From: Lachnospiraceae bacterium
GTDB taxonomy: Bacteria; Bacillota; Clostridia; Lachnospirales; Lachnospiraceae
DNA length: 64,000 nucleotides
Assembly: GCA_017500935.1 (NCBI GenBank)
Contig: JAFVXW010000074.1
Coordinates: 1-64,000 of the forward strand
Direction: 5' to 3'
Below are positions 36,474-45,426 of the stretch, piece by piece (the stretch's first letter is position 1; each line of letters begins with the position of its first letter). The notes beneath the pieces are model-generated. The model was not told the origin of the DNA. It was given only the letters and a program-made list of their open reading frames with translations, and did not search any database. The position numbers were made by a program, and so were the translations under genes.

Positions 36474-37256
36474 ATGACTTGTTCTGAGATCATGGAAAAA
36501 CTGGAAAGTCTGTCCCCGAAGCATTTTGCTGAAAACTGGGATAATGTATGTCTTTTGGTGGGAAGTGCGCAAAAACAGGTGAAGTCCTGTATGCTGGCAC
36601 TTGATGCTACCGATACTGTCATTGATCAGGCAATCCTGATGGAGGCAGATATGCTGATCACCCATCATCCCATGATCTTTAAGCCATTAAAAAAGATCGT
36701 TGCAGATGATTTTACCGGAAAAAGAGTGATCAAGCTGATTCAGAATGATATCAGCCTGTTTGCGATGCACACCAATTTTGATGTCATGGGAATGGCAGAT
36801 GAAGCAGCTGAAAAACTGGGACTGCTTGGCAGCAGTGTGCTGGAGATCACCTATGAGGACGAGATTTCCAAGGAAGGAATCGGACGTGCAGGTGAATTTG
36901 CAAATGAGATGATTTTGGAGGAATGCGCGCAGCTTGTCAAGGAGGTATTCGACCTCGATCAGGTTCGTGTATTCGGGGAAGCATCCTGCCGGATCAAAAA
37001 AGCAGCGATAGTCCCCGGTTCAGGTTCCGATTATGTGGATCATGCTATTCGTGCCGGTGCTGATGTACTCATAACCGGGGATATCAGCCACCATAACGGA
37101 CTGGATGCAGTGGAAAAGGGAATTTCTGTGATCGATGCCGGTCATTACGGACTGGAAAAGATTTTTATTCCCTATATGAGAAGTTTTTTAAGCAGAGAGC
37201 TGCCGGGGCTTCAGGTGTTTGAAGCAAGGCAGCAGTCTCCTTTTTGGCATATCTGA
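36474..37256 (+). CDS. Nif3-like dinuclear metal centre protein (YqfO family)
   Basis: A 260-residue Nif3/YqfO protein. Metal ligands are visible in MLITHHPMIF (near 63), FAMHTNFDVMG (near 98) and SHHNGLDA with DAGHYGLE near the C-terminus. The short form lacks the inserted PII-like domain of Bacillus YqfO (about 370 residues). The role is unclear; a GTP cyclohydrolase activity has been reported for a family member. AGAGGAAA precedes the ATG at 36474. It lies in the rpoD-trmK operon. Confidence 0.88.
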   Translation: MTCSEIMEKLESLSPKHFAENWDNVCLLVGSAQKQVKSCMLALDATDTVIDQAILMEADMLITHHPMIFKPLKKIVADDFTGKRVIKLIQNDISLFAMHTNFDVMGMADEAAEKLGLLGSSVLEITYEDEISKEGIGRAGEFANEMILEECAQLVKEVFDLDQVRVFGEASCRIKKAAIVPGSGSDYVDHAIRAGADVLITGDISHHNGLDAVEKGISVIDAGHYGLEKIFIPYMRSFLSRELPGLQVFEARQQSPFWHI

Positions 37257-37279
37257 TATGCAGAAAGCAGAGGTATCTG

Positions 37280-38932
37280 ATGGAAGTGATCGTGGATGGA
37301 AGCGTTGTCTTTTGTGAAGACGACACAACATACGGACAGTTGGCCCAAAGGGTTCAGAAAAATTATGCACATCAGATTGTACTGGCAGTGGCAAACGGTA
37401 AGATTAAGGAAATGTTCAAACCGGTTTCGGCAAATGCAGAAGTGACTTTTCTGACATTGGCTGACCGGGTTGGTCATGATACCTATGTCAGAAGCGTGGT
37501 GATGCTTTTGATGAAAGCGGCTTCCGATCTGATGGGTGGGCCGCAGAATGCAAAGTTAAAACTGGAATTTACAGTGGGCAGAGGATTTTACTGTACGCCA
37601 AGAGAAGGGCTTTGTGTGGATGATACCTTTGCGGCACGTTTAAAACAGAGAATGCAGGAACTTGCGGAACAAAAACTGCCTTTTACCAAAAGTGCATGGC
37701 CTACGGATGATGCGATCGCACTGTTTGACAGACAGGGAATGAGTGATAAGGTACAGCTTTTCAGATACCGCAGAGGTTCTTACATCAATGTCTATTGTCT
37801 GGACGGTTATTATGACTATTATTACGGGTACATGGTGCCCGATACCGGATATCTGCGGTATTTTGATGTGTTTTCCTATCGGAACGGTCTGATGCTGATG
37901 CTGCCGGGTATGCAGGAACCGGAGACAGTACCTGTGTTTGAAGAACGAAATAAGCTTTTTGAAACCCTGGATCATTCCACCAGATGGGGAGAACGCATTG
38001 GGATCGATACCGTGGGAGATTTGAATGATAAGATCTGTGAAGGGGATCTGGCTGAGCTGATCCTTGTGCAGGAGGCGTTGCAGGAGAGCAGGATCGGAGA
38101 GATCGCATCTCAGATCGCTTCCAGACAGGGAGTAAAATTTGTAATGATCGCCGGACCGTCCTCCTCGGGAAAAACAACATTTTCTCACAGATTGTCCATA
38201 CAGCTGAAAACACACGGACTGATACCGCATCCTATTGCAGTGGATAATTATTTTATCAACCGGGATAAGACGCCGAAGGATGCAGACGGAAAATATAATT
38301 TTGAATGTCTGGAAGCGATCGATGTGGAGCAGTTTAATCAGGATATGAGCAGACTGCTTTGCGGAGAAACGGTTGAACTGCCCACATACAATTTTAAGAC
38401 AGGAAAGCGGGAATACAACGGCACATATCTGCAGCTTGGCAAAGACGATATTCTGGTCATTGAAGGGATTCACGGGCTTAATGACAAAATGTCCTATTCT
38501 CTGCCTGCTGAAAGTAAATTCAAGATTTATATCAGTGCATTGACATGTCTGAACGTGGACGAACACAATCGCATTTCCACAGCAGACGGGCGGCTTCTGC
38601 GCCGTATGGTACGGGATGCCAGAACCAGGGGAACCAATGCACGGCAGACAATTGCCCAGTGGCCTTCTGTAAGAAGAGGGGAAGAAGAAAATATCTTTCC
38701 TTATCAGGAAAGTGCGGATGCCATGTTTAATTCCACATTGATCTATGAGTTATGTGTGCTCAAACAGTATGCAGAACCCTTGCTTTACAGTATCAGGCGG
38801 GGAGATGCGGAATATTTTGAGGCCAAGCGGCTTTTGAAGTTTCTGGATTACTTTGTGGGTGTCAGCAGTGATAATATTCCTTACAACTCCATTGTCAGGG
38901 AGTTTGTCGGAGGCAGCTGCTTTAGAGTATAA
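37280..38932 (+). CDS. TGS-domain uridine kinase-like nucleoside kinase
   Basis: A 550-residue fusion. The N-terminal 60 residues are a TGS-like beta-grasp, the next 200 resemble the editing-type domain of threonyl-tRNA synthetase (FTVGRGFYCTP), and residues 290-520 are a uridine-kinase domain with Walker A AGPSSSGKTTFS. DNYFINRD and IEGIHGLND follow. This three-part protein is common in Clostridia; it probably phosphorylates a nucleoside, but its in vivo substrate is not established. The ATG at 37280 follows AGAGGT. It overlaps no gene and follows the nif3-like gene by 23 bp. Confidence 0.82.
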   Translation: MEVIVDGSVVFCEDDTTYGQLAQRVQKNYAHQIVLAVANGKIKEMFKPVSANAEVTFLTLADRVGHDTYVRSVVMLLMKAASDLMGGPQNAKLKLEFTVGRGFYCTPREGLCVDDTFAARLKQRMQELAEQKLPFTKSAWPTDDAIALFDRQGMSDKVQLFRYRRGSYINVYCLDGYYDYYYGYMVPDTGYLRYFDVFSYRNGLMLMLPGMQEPETVPVFEERNKLFETLDHSTRWGERIGIDTVGDLNDKICEGDLAELILVQEALQESRIGEIASQIASRQGVKFVMIAGPSSSGKTTFSHRLSIQLKTHGLIPHPIAVDNYFINRDKTPKDADGKYNFECLEAIDVEQFNQDMSRLLCGETVELPTYNFKTGKREYNGTYLQLGKDDILVIEGIHGLNDKMSYSLPAESKFKIYISALTCLNVDEHNRISTADGRLLRRMVRDARTRGTNARQTIAQWPSVRRGEEENIFPYQESADAMFNSTLIYELCVLKQYAEPLLYSIRRGDAEYFEAKRLLKFLDYFVGVSSDNIPYNSIVREFVGGSCFRV

Positions 38933-38952
38933 CATGAAAGGAACGGCAGGAT

Positions 38953-40368
38953 ATGAAAAAAACAGCGATCGTTTACGGGAAGTATACAGGTGTTACTGTC
39001 AAGGCAGTAGAACTTTTAACAGAAATTCTGCTGGATTCGACCGGTGAATATCCGGCGTGTATCAGTGCATCAGAATTTGAAAGAAAAGAGAATATTCGCT
39101 ATATTTTTGTGGGGACAAAAGAGAATAATGACCTGATCGGTCAAAAGTCAGAGTTTACCTTTTCTCATGCGGAAGAATATGTGATCCATGTTTTTGAGGA
39201 TGAGGTTATGATTGAAGGGGCAGATGACGGCGGCATGCTTTATGGATGTGTGGATTTTTACTGTAAGTATGTGATGCCGCAGGAAAATACCCATGAGGCA
39301 GGTGCTTATTTCAGGAATCTGTTTGCAGAAGTGCTGCCGGATTTTACATACAGATCGTATCCTGACGTAAAAGACAGAGGAATTTGGACCTGGGGGCATG
39401 TGATCTTCAATTATAAAAATTTCATCGACAATATGGTGAAATGCAAAATGAACACTCTGATCGTATGGGATGATTTTGTGCCTGTCAATGCAGCTGAGAT
39501 GGTCAGATATGCCCATCTGTGCAATGTGAAAGTGATATGGGGGTATTCCTGGCTTTGGGATACCGCTTTCGAAGAGATTACAAGAGAGTACATTGAATCA
39601 AGCATAGAAAAGATTGCAGATGTGTATGAAGAAAAATATGCCTGCCTTGGCGGAGACGGCATTTATTTTCAGTCCTTTACCGAATTGAGAACAGATACCT
39701 TAAACGGTATGCTCATCGCAGAGGCGGTGACGGATTTTGTAAACAGAGTATCCGGGATTATTTTGGAGAAACATCCTGATCTGGAGATCCAGTTTGGTCT
39801 GCATGCAACTTCTGTTCGGGAGAAACTGGAATATATCAGTAAGGTTGATCCGCGCGTGCGCATTATCTGGGAAGACTGCGGGGCATTTCCTTTTAGTTAT
39901 GTTCCTGAATATGTTGAGGGGTATGATGATTTTGAAGGAACATGTTCCTTTGTGGAGAAATTGACGAATCTGCGGACCGGCGGCAGTGTGCGCGACCGTT
40001 TCGGCGTTGTTTTAAAAGGTTTCACCTGTCTGGATTGGCGTTGTTTTGAACATCAGCAGGGAAGATTTGTGCTGGGGGTTTCCTCTGAACAGATGCAGAA
40101 GAAAAATGTCCGCAGAAAAGAAAGAATCTGGAAATATGTACAGGCGCACTGGTTTTCCAATGCAGATAAGGCATTTGAAGTAATCCGCTTTATGCAGAAG
40201 GATACCGGCGGTGATTTATGTATTACAGCACTGGTGGAAGACGGTATGTTTGAAAATAAACTGTATTTCCCTGTGGCACTGTATGCACAAATGCTTTGGG
40301 ACTGCAGTGCTGACTTAAAAGGAATGACAACAGAAGTCGCCCAGAGAAGCTGGGTAACTTTTGCATAA
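38953..40368 (+). CDS. GH20-like/uncharacterised TIM-barrel glycosidase of the amino-sugar operon
   Basis: A 471-residue soluble protein. Residues 1-110 resemble the GH20/GH67-type N-terminal domain (IEGADDGGMLYGCVDFY), followed by a barrel (DRGIWTWGHVIFNYKNF, LIVWDDFVP, IIWEDCGAFPF) with several acidic residues that could be catalytic. It is not a clear member of any GH family I can name. AGGAACGGCAGG precedes the ATG. The NanE-NanK gene lies 15 bp downstream, so an amino-sugar-containing substrate is likely; this is inference from context. Confidence 0.5.
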   Translation: MKKTAIVYGKYTGVTVKAVELLTEILLDSTGEYPACISASEFERKENIRYIFVGTKENNDLIGQKSEFTFSHAEEYVIHVFEDEVMIEGADDGGMLYGCVDFYCKYVMPQENTHEAGAYFRNLFAEVLPDFTYRSYPDVKDRGIWTWGHVIFNYKNFIDNMVKCKMNTLIVWDDFVPVNAAEMVRYAHLCNVKVIWGYSWLWDTAFEEITREYIESSIEKIADVYEEKYACLGGDGIYFQSFTELRTDTLNGMLIAEAVTDFVNRVSGIILEKHPDLEIQFGLHATSVREKLEYISKVDPRVRIIWEDCGAFPFSYVPEYVEGYDDFEGTCSFVEKLTNLRTGGSVRDRFGVVLKGFTCLDWRCFEHQQGRFVLGVSSEQMQKKNVRRKERIWKYVQAHWFSNADKAFEVIRFMQKDTGGDLCITALVEDGMFENKLYFPVALYAQMLWDCSADLKGMTTEVAQRSWVTFA

Positions 40369-40383
40369 AGGAAGGTCTTGGGG

Positions 40384-42051
40384 ATGAGATACACAAAAGA
40401 ACAGATCTTGGAGCTTATTAAGGGCGGACTGATCGTATCCTGTCAGGCGCTGCCCCATGAACCGCTGTATGTGGAAGAAAAATCGATCATGTATCTGATG
40501 GCAAGAGCAGCAAAACAGGCAGGGGCCTGTGCCATCCGTACCAGCAGTGTGCGTGATGTGACCGCAATCAAAGAAGAAACCGGTCTGCCGGTCATTGGTA
40601 TCATAAAGATCAATTACGACGGATATGATTCCTATATCACACCCACCATGAAAGAGGTGGATGAACTGGTGGAAGCTAAGGCAGATATCATTGCTCTTGA
40701 CTGTACGATGCGCCGCCGCGGTGATGGCACCACAATCAACGAATTTCTGGCGCAGATCCGCGCAAAATATCCGGAAATTTTGCTGATGGCAGATATTTCC
40801 ACTTATGAAGAGGGCATCAATGCTCGTAACTGCGGTGTGGATTTTGTGGGAAATACCTTGAGCGGCTATACCGATTATTCCCCCAGGGTGGACGGTCCTG
40901 ATCTGGAGCTGGTGCGCAGACTCTCCGAAGATCTGGATATTCCTGTGATCGCAGAGGGAAAGGTGCATTATCCTTATCAGGCGGTACAGATGCTTGAGGC
41001 GGGCGCACATGCGGTTGTTGTGGGCGGTGCCATCACAAGACCGCTGGAGATCACCACCAGATTTATGAAAGAGCTTGAAGGATATCATAAGAAAAAGGCC
41101 GCAGTGTGTGCTGACTGTGCAGAGAAAAAAGCTTATCTGGGAATTGATATCGGCGGAACTGCCGTGAAAATGGGACTGATCAATGCAGCTGGAGACATCT
41201 TGGATACTGTTTCTGCAGCGGTGGATTTTGATGGCTATGAAACTCCTATTATTGAGACAGTGGTTAAGACTGCACGGACATTTTTACAGGAAAATGCAGC
41301 GCTTACACTGGCAGGCATCGGTGTTTCCGCCACCGGTCAGATCGACTGTCATACCGGTGAAGTCATCGGCGCGGCAGGACATATCAAAAACTGGCTGCAT
41401 ACTCCCATCGGGGTCAGACTGCGGGCAGAATTTGGTGTGCCTGTAAAAGCTGCCAATGATGCCAACTGTGCCGTTATGGGGGAACAGTGGCTGGGAGCTG
41501 CCAAAGGTGCAAAAAATGTGGTGATGATCACTGTGGGAACCGGTATCGGCGGCGGTGTGATCGTAAACGGCCAGCTGATGAACGGTGCCACCGGCGTGGG
41601 GGGTGAACTGGGCCACTTTATCATCAGACAGGACGGCAGATGCTCCTGCGGAAACAACGGCTGTATCGAAAGACATGCTTCCGTGCCTGCACTGATCCGC
41701 CGGATCAAAGAGCATCCTGCATTTGCATCCATGGGACTTGACCCTGAAAACGTAAACGGCAGGACCATTTTTGCGCAGGCAGCACAGGGAAATGCTTATG
41801 TGCAGGAAGTTCTGGATGACTGGATGGCAGATATCTGTGCCGGTCTGACAGGACTGATCCACATTTTCAATCCGGAGCTTGTGCTGATCGGCGGCGGTGT
41901 CAGCGAACAGAAAGAACTGTTTGTAGAGCCTGTCAGAGAAAAAGTGCTGTCCATGATCATGCCGGAGTTTGCGCAGGGACTGCGTATCGAAGCGGCAGAG
42001 CTTGGCAATAACGCCGGCATGCTGGGCGCAGTGGCAACTCTGCTGGCTTAA
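40384..42051 (+). CDS. Fused N-acetylmannosamine-6-phosphate epimerase and ROK kinase (NanE-NanK)
   Basis: A 555-residue bifunctional protein. The first 230 residues are a NanE TIM barrel (LIVSCQALPHEP, DIIALDCTMRRRG, IAEGKVHYPYQA). Residues 240-555 are a ROK kinase: LGIDIGGTAVKMG (ATP site), GELGHFIIRQDGRCSCGNNGC (zinc-binding CxCGxxGCxE) and a catalytic Asp in AANDANCAV. It would phosphorylate ManNAc and convert ManNAc-6-P to GlcNAc-6-P, part of sialic acid use. The ATG at 40384 follows AAAGGAAGG at eight bases; a TTG two codons earlier is less likely. Its TAA overlaps the stop of the convergent esterase gene in CTTAAG. Confidence 0.88.
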   Translation: MRYTKEQILELIKGGLIVSCQALPHEPLYVEEKSIMYLMARAAKQAGACAIRTSSVRDVTAIKEETGLPVIGIIKINYDGYDSYITPTMKEVDELVEAKADIIALDCTMRRRGDGTTINEFLAQIRAKYPEILLMADISTYEEGINARNCGVDFVGNTLSGYTDYSPRVDGPDLELVRRLSEDLDIPVIAEGKVHYPYQAVQMLEAGAHAVVVGGAITRPLEITTRFMKELEGYHKKKAAVCADCAEKKAYLGIDIGGTAVKMGLINAAGDILDTVSAAVDFDGYETPIIETVVKTARTFLQENAALTLAGIGVSATGQIDCHTGEVIGAAGHIKNWLHTPIGVRLRAEFGVPVKAANDANCAVMGEQWLGAAKGAKNVVMITVGTGIGGGVIVNGQLMNGATGVGGELGHFIIRQDGRCSCGNNGCIERHASVPALIRRIKEHPAFASMGLDPENVNGRTIFAQAAQGNAYVQEVLDDWMADICAGLTGLIHIFNPELVLIGGGVSEQKELFVEPVREKVLSMIMPEFAQGLRIEAAELGNNAGMLGAVATLLA

Positions 42052-42791
42052 GCCTCTGTTAACTGAATAAAGGAAAGCATTTTTGTGACAAAATGGTATT
42101 CGCCGTTTTCGTCACAGCATTTGCAGCAATGTGTGCCGGGGAGTTCGCAGATAAAAATCTGACTCTCCGGCATTATTTTTTGTACGGAAGCATAAAATAA
42201 CCGGGTTTCTTCGGGACGGCATTTGATATCGTCCTGATAATGAAGCAGCAAAAGAGGGCGGATCTTAAGGCCGTCTCTGATAAAGTACATGGGTGCATGT
42301 TCATCGATTCGTTCCAGACGGCTGTCGAGGCCAAGTTCGCGCAGAACATTGTAATGATTGCACTGTTGGGCGCTGTCTGAAATGTAGCCTGCAATCTGAT
42401 CCTGAGAAATACCGGCATCAGCCAGATAGTGCTGGTCCATGCACAGCATCATGGTCAGATAGGCGCCTGCGGATTCGCCGGAAACATAAACTTTGCCGCT
42501 CCCGCCGTAATCTTTGATATGCTTGATGACCCATGCGGCTGCTGCGGCAGCATCCAGGATAAATTCCGGGAAATGTGCATCGGGATACATGCGGTATTCG
42601 GCAGAGACAAAAGCATATCCTTTTTCAACGATGGATTTGGCATAAACATCGTCTTTTCGGCTGCCGCCTTCAATGCCGCCGCCGTGAAACCAGAGGATGG
42701 TATCAAAGTTCTCCTGATCGGGCGTGTAAATGTCCAGAAGCTGCATATTTGTGGAATCGGGAAGATAAGGGATGTCAAAATAAGTTTTCAT
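42048..42791 (-). CDS. Alpha/beta hydrolase of the HSL/BD-FAE type esterase
   Basis: A 247-residue esterase/lipase. The oxyanion motif WFHGGGIEGG is near residue 38, the nucleophile elbow SGESAGAY near 112, and a histidine (GTHCCKC) near the C-terminus. No signal peptide is visible. It could remove acyl groups from sugars such as O-acetylated sialic acid, because it converges on the NanE-NanK gene, but this link is only positional. The ATG at 42791 follows AGGAGT; the frame is open further upstream. Confidence 0.75.
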   Translation of the reverse strand: MKTYFDIPYLPDSTNMQLLDIYTPDQENFDTILWFHGGGIEGGSRKDDVYAKSIVEKGYAFVSAEYRMYPDAHFPEFILDAAAAAAWVIKHIKDYGGSGKVYVSGESAGAYLTMMLCMDQHYLADAGISQDQIAGYISDSAQQCNHYNVLRELGLDSRLERIDEHAPMYFIRDGLKIRPLLLLHYQDDIKCRPEETRLFYASVQKIMPESQIFICELPGTHCCKCCDENGEYHFVTKMLSFIQLTEA

Positions 42792-42916
42792 AAGTGTACT
42801 CCTGAAAATGACTGTTTGAAGTAAACATGTTTGGTTGTATGTATTCAGCATATCACAGGTGGCTGCGTTTTGGTATACTTGTTTTACTGCATTAATAGAC
42901 TGCTGAAAGATTACTA

Positions 42917-42945
42917 TTGCTTTTGCAGCGGAATTTTGTTAGAAT
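42917..42945 (+). promoter_or_regulatory. Promoter of rnpB
   Basis: TTGCTT (42917-42922), 17-bp spacer, TAGAAT (42940-42945); the predicted start is within a few bases of the RNA's 5' stem. Confidence 0.7.
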
Positions 42946-42953
42946 ATTTTTTT

Positions 42954-43310
42954 GTAAGTAAGATAAATGGTCGCGGCTGTCAGCCGTAAGGCACCCGAAA
43001 GGGGACAGGTGAGGAAAGTCCGGGCTTCACAGGGCAGGATGCCGGATAACGTCCGGTGGAGGTGACTCCAAGGATAGTGCAACAGAAATGAACCGCCAGC
43101 TTTGACTGGTAAGGGTGGAAGGGCAGTGTAAGAGACTACCGCCCGGCTGGTAACAGACGGGGCACATGTAAACCCCATCCGAAGCAAGACCGAAAAGAGA
43201 GCTACAGGCCGGCCCGGCCTGCTTTCAGGTGGGTCGCTCGATCCTGTCGGCAACGACAGGGCTAGATAGATGACCATTCAAGACATAACCCGGCTTATCG
43301 TTTTGCTTAC
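42954..43310 (+). ncRNA. rnpB: RNase P RNA
   Basis: The catalytic RNA that trims 5' leaders from tRNA precursors. The universal landmarks are present in order: GAGGAAAGTCCGGGC near the 5' end, ACAGAAA in the core, and AGATAGATGACCATTC followed by ACCCGGCTTAT near the 3' end. The ends were set by the outer pairing GTAAG...GATAA with TTATC...CTTAC. The length of about 357 nt fits a bacterial RNase P RNA. Confidence 0.95.
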
Positions 43311-43313
43311 AGC

Positions 43314-43370
43314 AAAAGGCCGTGACAGACGATTCCTTACTCAGACAGGAGTGGTTTGTCACGGCCTTTT
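43314..43370 (+). terminator. Terminator after rnpB
   Basis: Arms AAAAGGCCGTGACA and TGTCACGGCCTTTT with a 29-nt loop, then TATAT. Confidence 0.85.
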
Positions 43371-43418
43371 ATATCAGACTGGAACGAAGAATCTGCATGA
43401 AGAAAGGGGATTTTTTAG

Positions 43419-44216
43419 ATGAATGCAGCGTTTGGTTTTGTGAAAAAATATAAGGTCTTTATCCTTGGAATTCTGATCTGGTTAGTGCCGGTGTTAGTGG
43501 GAACCTTAATGTATTTATGGTATGAACCTGCCCAAACGCAGGACACATCAGAGATTTCCGTTTCTGTACAGGAGACTTCCTATATGGAAAATCCGGAAAA
43601 AGCAAAAGATTATGTAAAACCGGTCACGGTTTGCCTGACTGCCTCTGCACAGGATGAAATCTGGAGGGGAAGTGCTGTTATCTGGGATCAGACACAGGAG
43701 GAATTGATTATTGCAACAAGCGCTCATCTTCTGGAATATGCCAACGAGCAGCTGACAGTGTCTTTTGATGCAGATACTGCAGCTGAGGCAGCGGTTGTCG
43801 GCGTTTCCGATAACCATGATGTGGGATTTGTGTCCTGTAAAAAAGAACTGCTGGATGACGCTTTTTTGGAGCAGCTGCGCTATGTCCGTCTTCATCAGAG
43901 AACCTTTGACACACTGCTGTCCGGGGATGAATGCTTTACGGTTGGATGCAGTATCGAAGGTGTGGCAGATGTGATGCAGACACTTACGCTGGTACAGTTA
44001 TCCTATTCAGAGGATGAGATCGGAGAAAATCTCTTTTTACTGGAAGGTGCCTGTGAAGCAGGGATGTCAGGAAGCGGACTCTATGACGGCTACGGCAATT
44101 TTATCGGTATGCTGATCGCATCGGATGAGACGGATACGCTGGCACTTACCATGGAGCAGGTCAATGAGGCATATCGCGAAGTGACCGGCAATGTGCGCAG
44201 TACGGAAGACTATTGA
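43419..44216 (+). CDS. Membrane-anchored trypsin-like (S1/HtrA-type) serine protease
   Basis: A 265-residue protein with one N-terminal membrane helix (VFILGILIWLVPVLVGTLMYL) and an extracytoplasmic domain. His is in IATSAHLL (near 102), Asp in NHDVGFV (near 133) and Ser in EAGMSGSGL (near 215), the S1 triad in correct order. It has no PDZ domain, so it is shorter than HtrA/DegP. Extracellular quality control or cleavage of a surface protein is possible; no target is indicated. AAAGGGG precedes the ATG. Confidence 0.75.
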   Translation: MNAAFGFVKKYKVFILGILIWLVPVLVGTLMYLWYEPAQTQDTSEISVSVQETSYMENPEKAKDYVKPVTVCLTASAQDEIWRGSAVIWDQTQEELIIATSAHLLEYANEQLTVSFDADTAAEAAVVGVSDNHDVGFVSCKKELLDDAFLEQLRYVRLHQRTFDTLLSGDECFTVGCSIEGVADVMQTLTLVQLSYSEDEIGENLFLLEGACEAGMSGSGLYDGYGNFIGMLIASDETDTLALTMEQVNEAYREVTGNVRSTEDY

Positions 44217-44246
44217 CATTCTCTGAAAAGAGGGGCAAAATATAAT
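44213..44246 (+). promoter_or_regulatory. Probable promoter of the zinc cluster
   Basis: TTGACA (44213-44218, overlapping the protease stop), 17-bp spacer, CAAAAT (44236-44241); a TATAAT at 44241-44246 overlaps it but would give a 22-bp spacer. No clear Zur-type inverted repeat is seen near it. Confidence 0.5.
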
Positions 44247-44283
44247 GTTGGAATGAATTGAATTATTGAAGGAGGATTTCGAT

Positions 44284-45414
44284 ATGACAAAAATAGATAT
44301 CATTTCCGGTTTTCTTGGTGCCGGAAAAACAACACTGATCAAGAAGCTGTTAAAGGAAGCACTGGCTAATACCCAGACTGTTCTGATTGAAAATGAGTTT
44401 GGCGAGATCGGTATTGACGGCGGCTTTTTAAAGGATGCCGGCATTGAGATCAAAGAAATGAATTCCGGCTGTATCTGCTGTTCTTTGGTGGGCGATTTCG
44501 GAACTTCCTTAAAGGAAGTGCTTGATACCTATCATCCGGAACGTATTTTGATCGAGCCCTCCGGCGTCGGCAAGCTTTCCGATGTTATGAAGGCTGTACA
44601 GGATGCGGGACTTGGGGAAGAAGTGACTTTAAACAGCGCAGTTGCTGTTGTGGACGCTGCAAAATGCAGAATGTATATCAAGAATTTCGGCGAATTTTTC
44701 ATCAACCAGATTGAACATGCGGGAACCATCATTTTAAGCCGTACCGATATTGCAAAGCCTGAAAAGGTGAAAAAGGCGATCGAGCTGATCCGGGAACACA
44801 ATCCCAAAGCGACCATTATTACCACTCCTTTAGCAGAACTTGACGGAAAGGATGTGCTTGCCACCATCGAAGGCGCTACCGATTTGGAAGCAGAGCTGAT
44901 GGAGCAGGTGCGCGCGATGCACGAGCATCACCATGATCACGACGAGAACTGCACCTGCGGCTGCCACGATCACGGCCATGAGCATGAGCACCACCATGAT
45001 CATGAACATCATCACGATCATGAGCATCATCACGATCATGAGCATCATCATGAACACGAACACCACCACGATCATGACGAACACTGTACCTGCGGCTGCC
45101 ATGACCACGACCATGGCCACCATCACCACCATCATGCCGATGAAGTGTTCACCAGCTGGGGTATGGAAACTGCGGCTTCCTATACAAAAGAAGATATCGA
45201 AGCAATTCTGGAAGAACTGGAAGATGAACACAGCTACGGTATGGTTTTGCGTGCCAAGGGTATGGTGCCTTCCGGCGACGGAACATGGGTATACTTTGAC
45301 TATGTACCCGGTGAAGCACAGGTTCGCGAAGGAAAAGCTGATGTGACCGGTAAATTCTGCGTGATCGGCTCCAAATTAAAAGAAGATGCACTTGTAAAAC
45401 TGTTTGCAAAATAA
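44284..45414 (+). CDS. CobW/ZNG1-type G3E GTPase with a long His/Cys-rich metal tract
   Basis: A 376-residue G3E GTPase and likely zinc metallochaperone. GFLGAGKTTLIK (Walker A, residue 9), the conserved CxCC-type NSGCICCSL (near 62), EPSGVGKLSD and SRTDIAKPEKV (guanine-site, NKxD-like) are present. Residues about 218-286 form a His-rich tract with five HEHHH(D/E) units (18-bp DNA repeats at 44983-45072), bracketed by two CTCGCHD motifs. The C-terminal CobW-C-type domain follows (LRAKGMVPSGDGTWVYFDYVPG). Known relatives deliver zinc to client enzymes under limitation. The ATG at 44284 follows GGAGG. It is the first gene of a cluster that contains znuACB. Confidence 0.85.
   Translation: MTKIDIISGFLGAGKTTLIKKLLKEALANTQTVLIENEFGEIGIDGGFLKDAGIEIKEMNSGCICCSLVGDFGTSLKEVLDTYHPERILIEPSGVGKLSDVMKAVQDAGLGEEVTLNSAVAVVDAAKCRMYIKNFGEFFINQIEHAGTIILSRTDIAKPEKVKKAIELIREHNPKATIITTPLAELDGKDVLATIEGATDLEAELMEQVRAMHEHHHDHDENCTCGCHDHGHEHEHHHDHEHHHDHEHHHDHEHHHEHEHHHDHDEHCTCGCHDHDHGHHHHHHADEVFTSWGMETAASYTKEDIEAILEELEDEHSYGMVLRAKGMVPSGDGTWVYFDYVPGEAQVREGKADVTGKFCVIGSKLKEDALVKLFAK
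44983..45072 (+). repeat. Five 18-bp direct repeats coding for His-rich units
   Basis: Five tandem in-frame 18-bp units (starts 44983, 45001, 45019, 45037, 45055), each coding for HEHHHD or HEHHHE. The central units are nearly identical at the DNA level, the outer ones drift at third positions. Confidence 0.85.
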
Positions 45415-45426
45415 GAGGAACAATTT

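Noticed and set aside
37640..38566. 308-residue frame opposite the TGS-uridine kinase gene
   Set aside because: It is a shadow of a well-supported gene, with a cysteine/histidine-rich random composition.
44217..44283. Zur-binding site ahead of the zinc cluster
   Set aside because: No clear inverted repeat of the Zur type was found here or before znuA (47149-47203).
44830..45231. Methionine/valine-rich reading frame opposite the CobW-type gene
   Set aside because: It is the complement of the His codons; no ribosome site and no recognisable fold.
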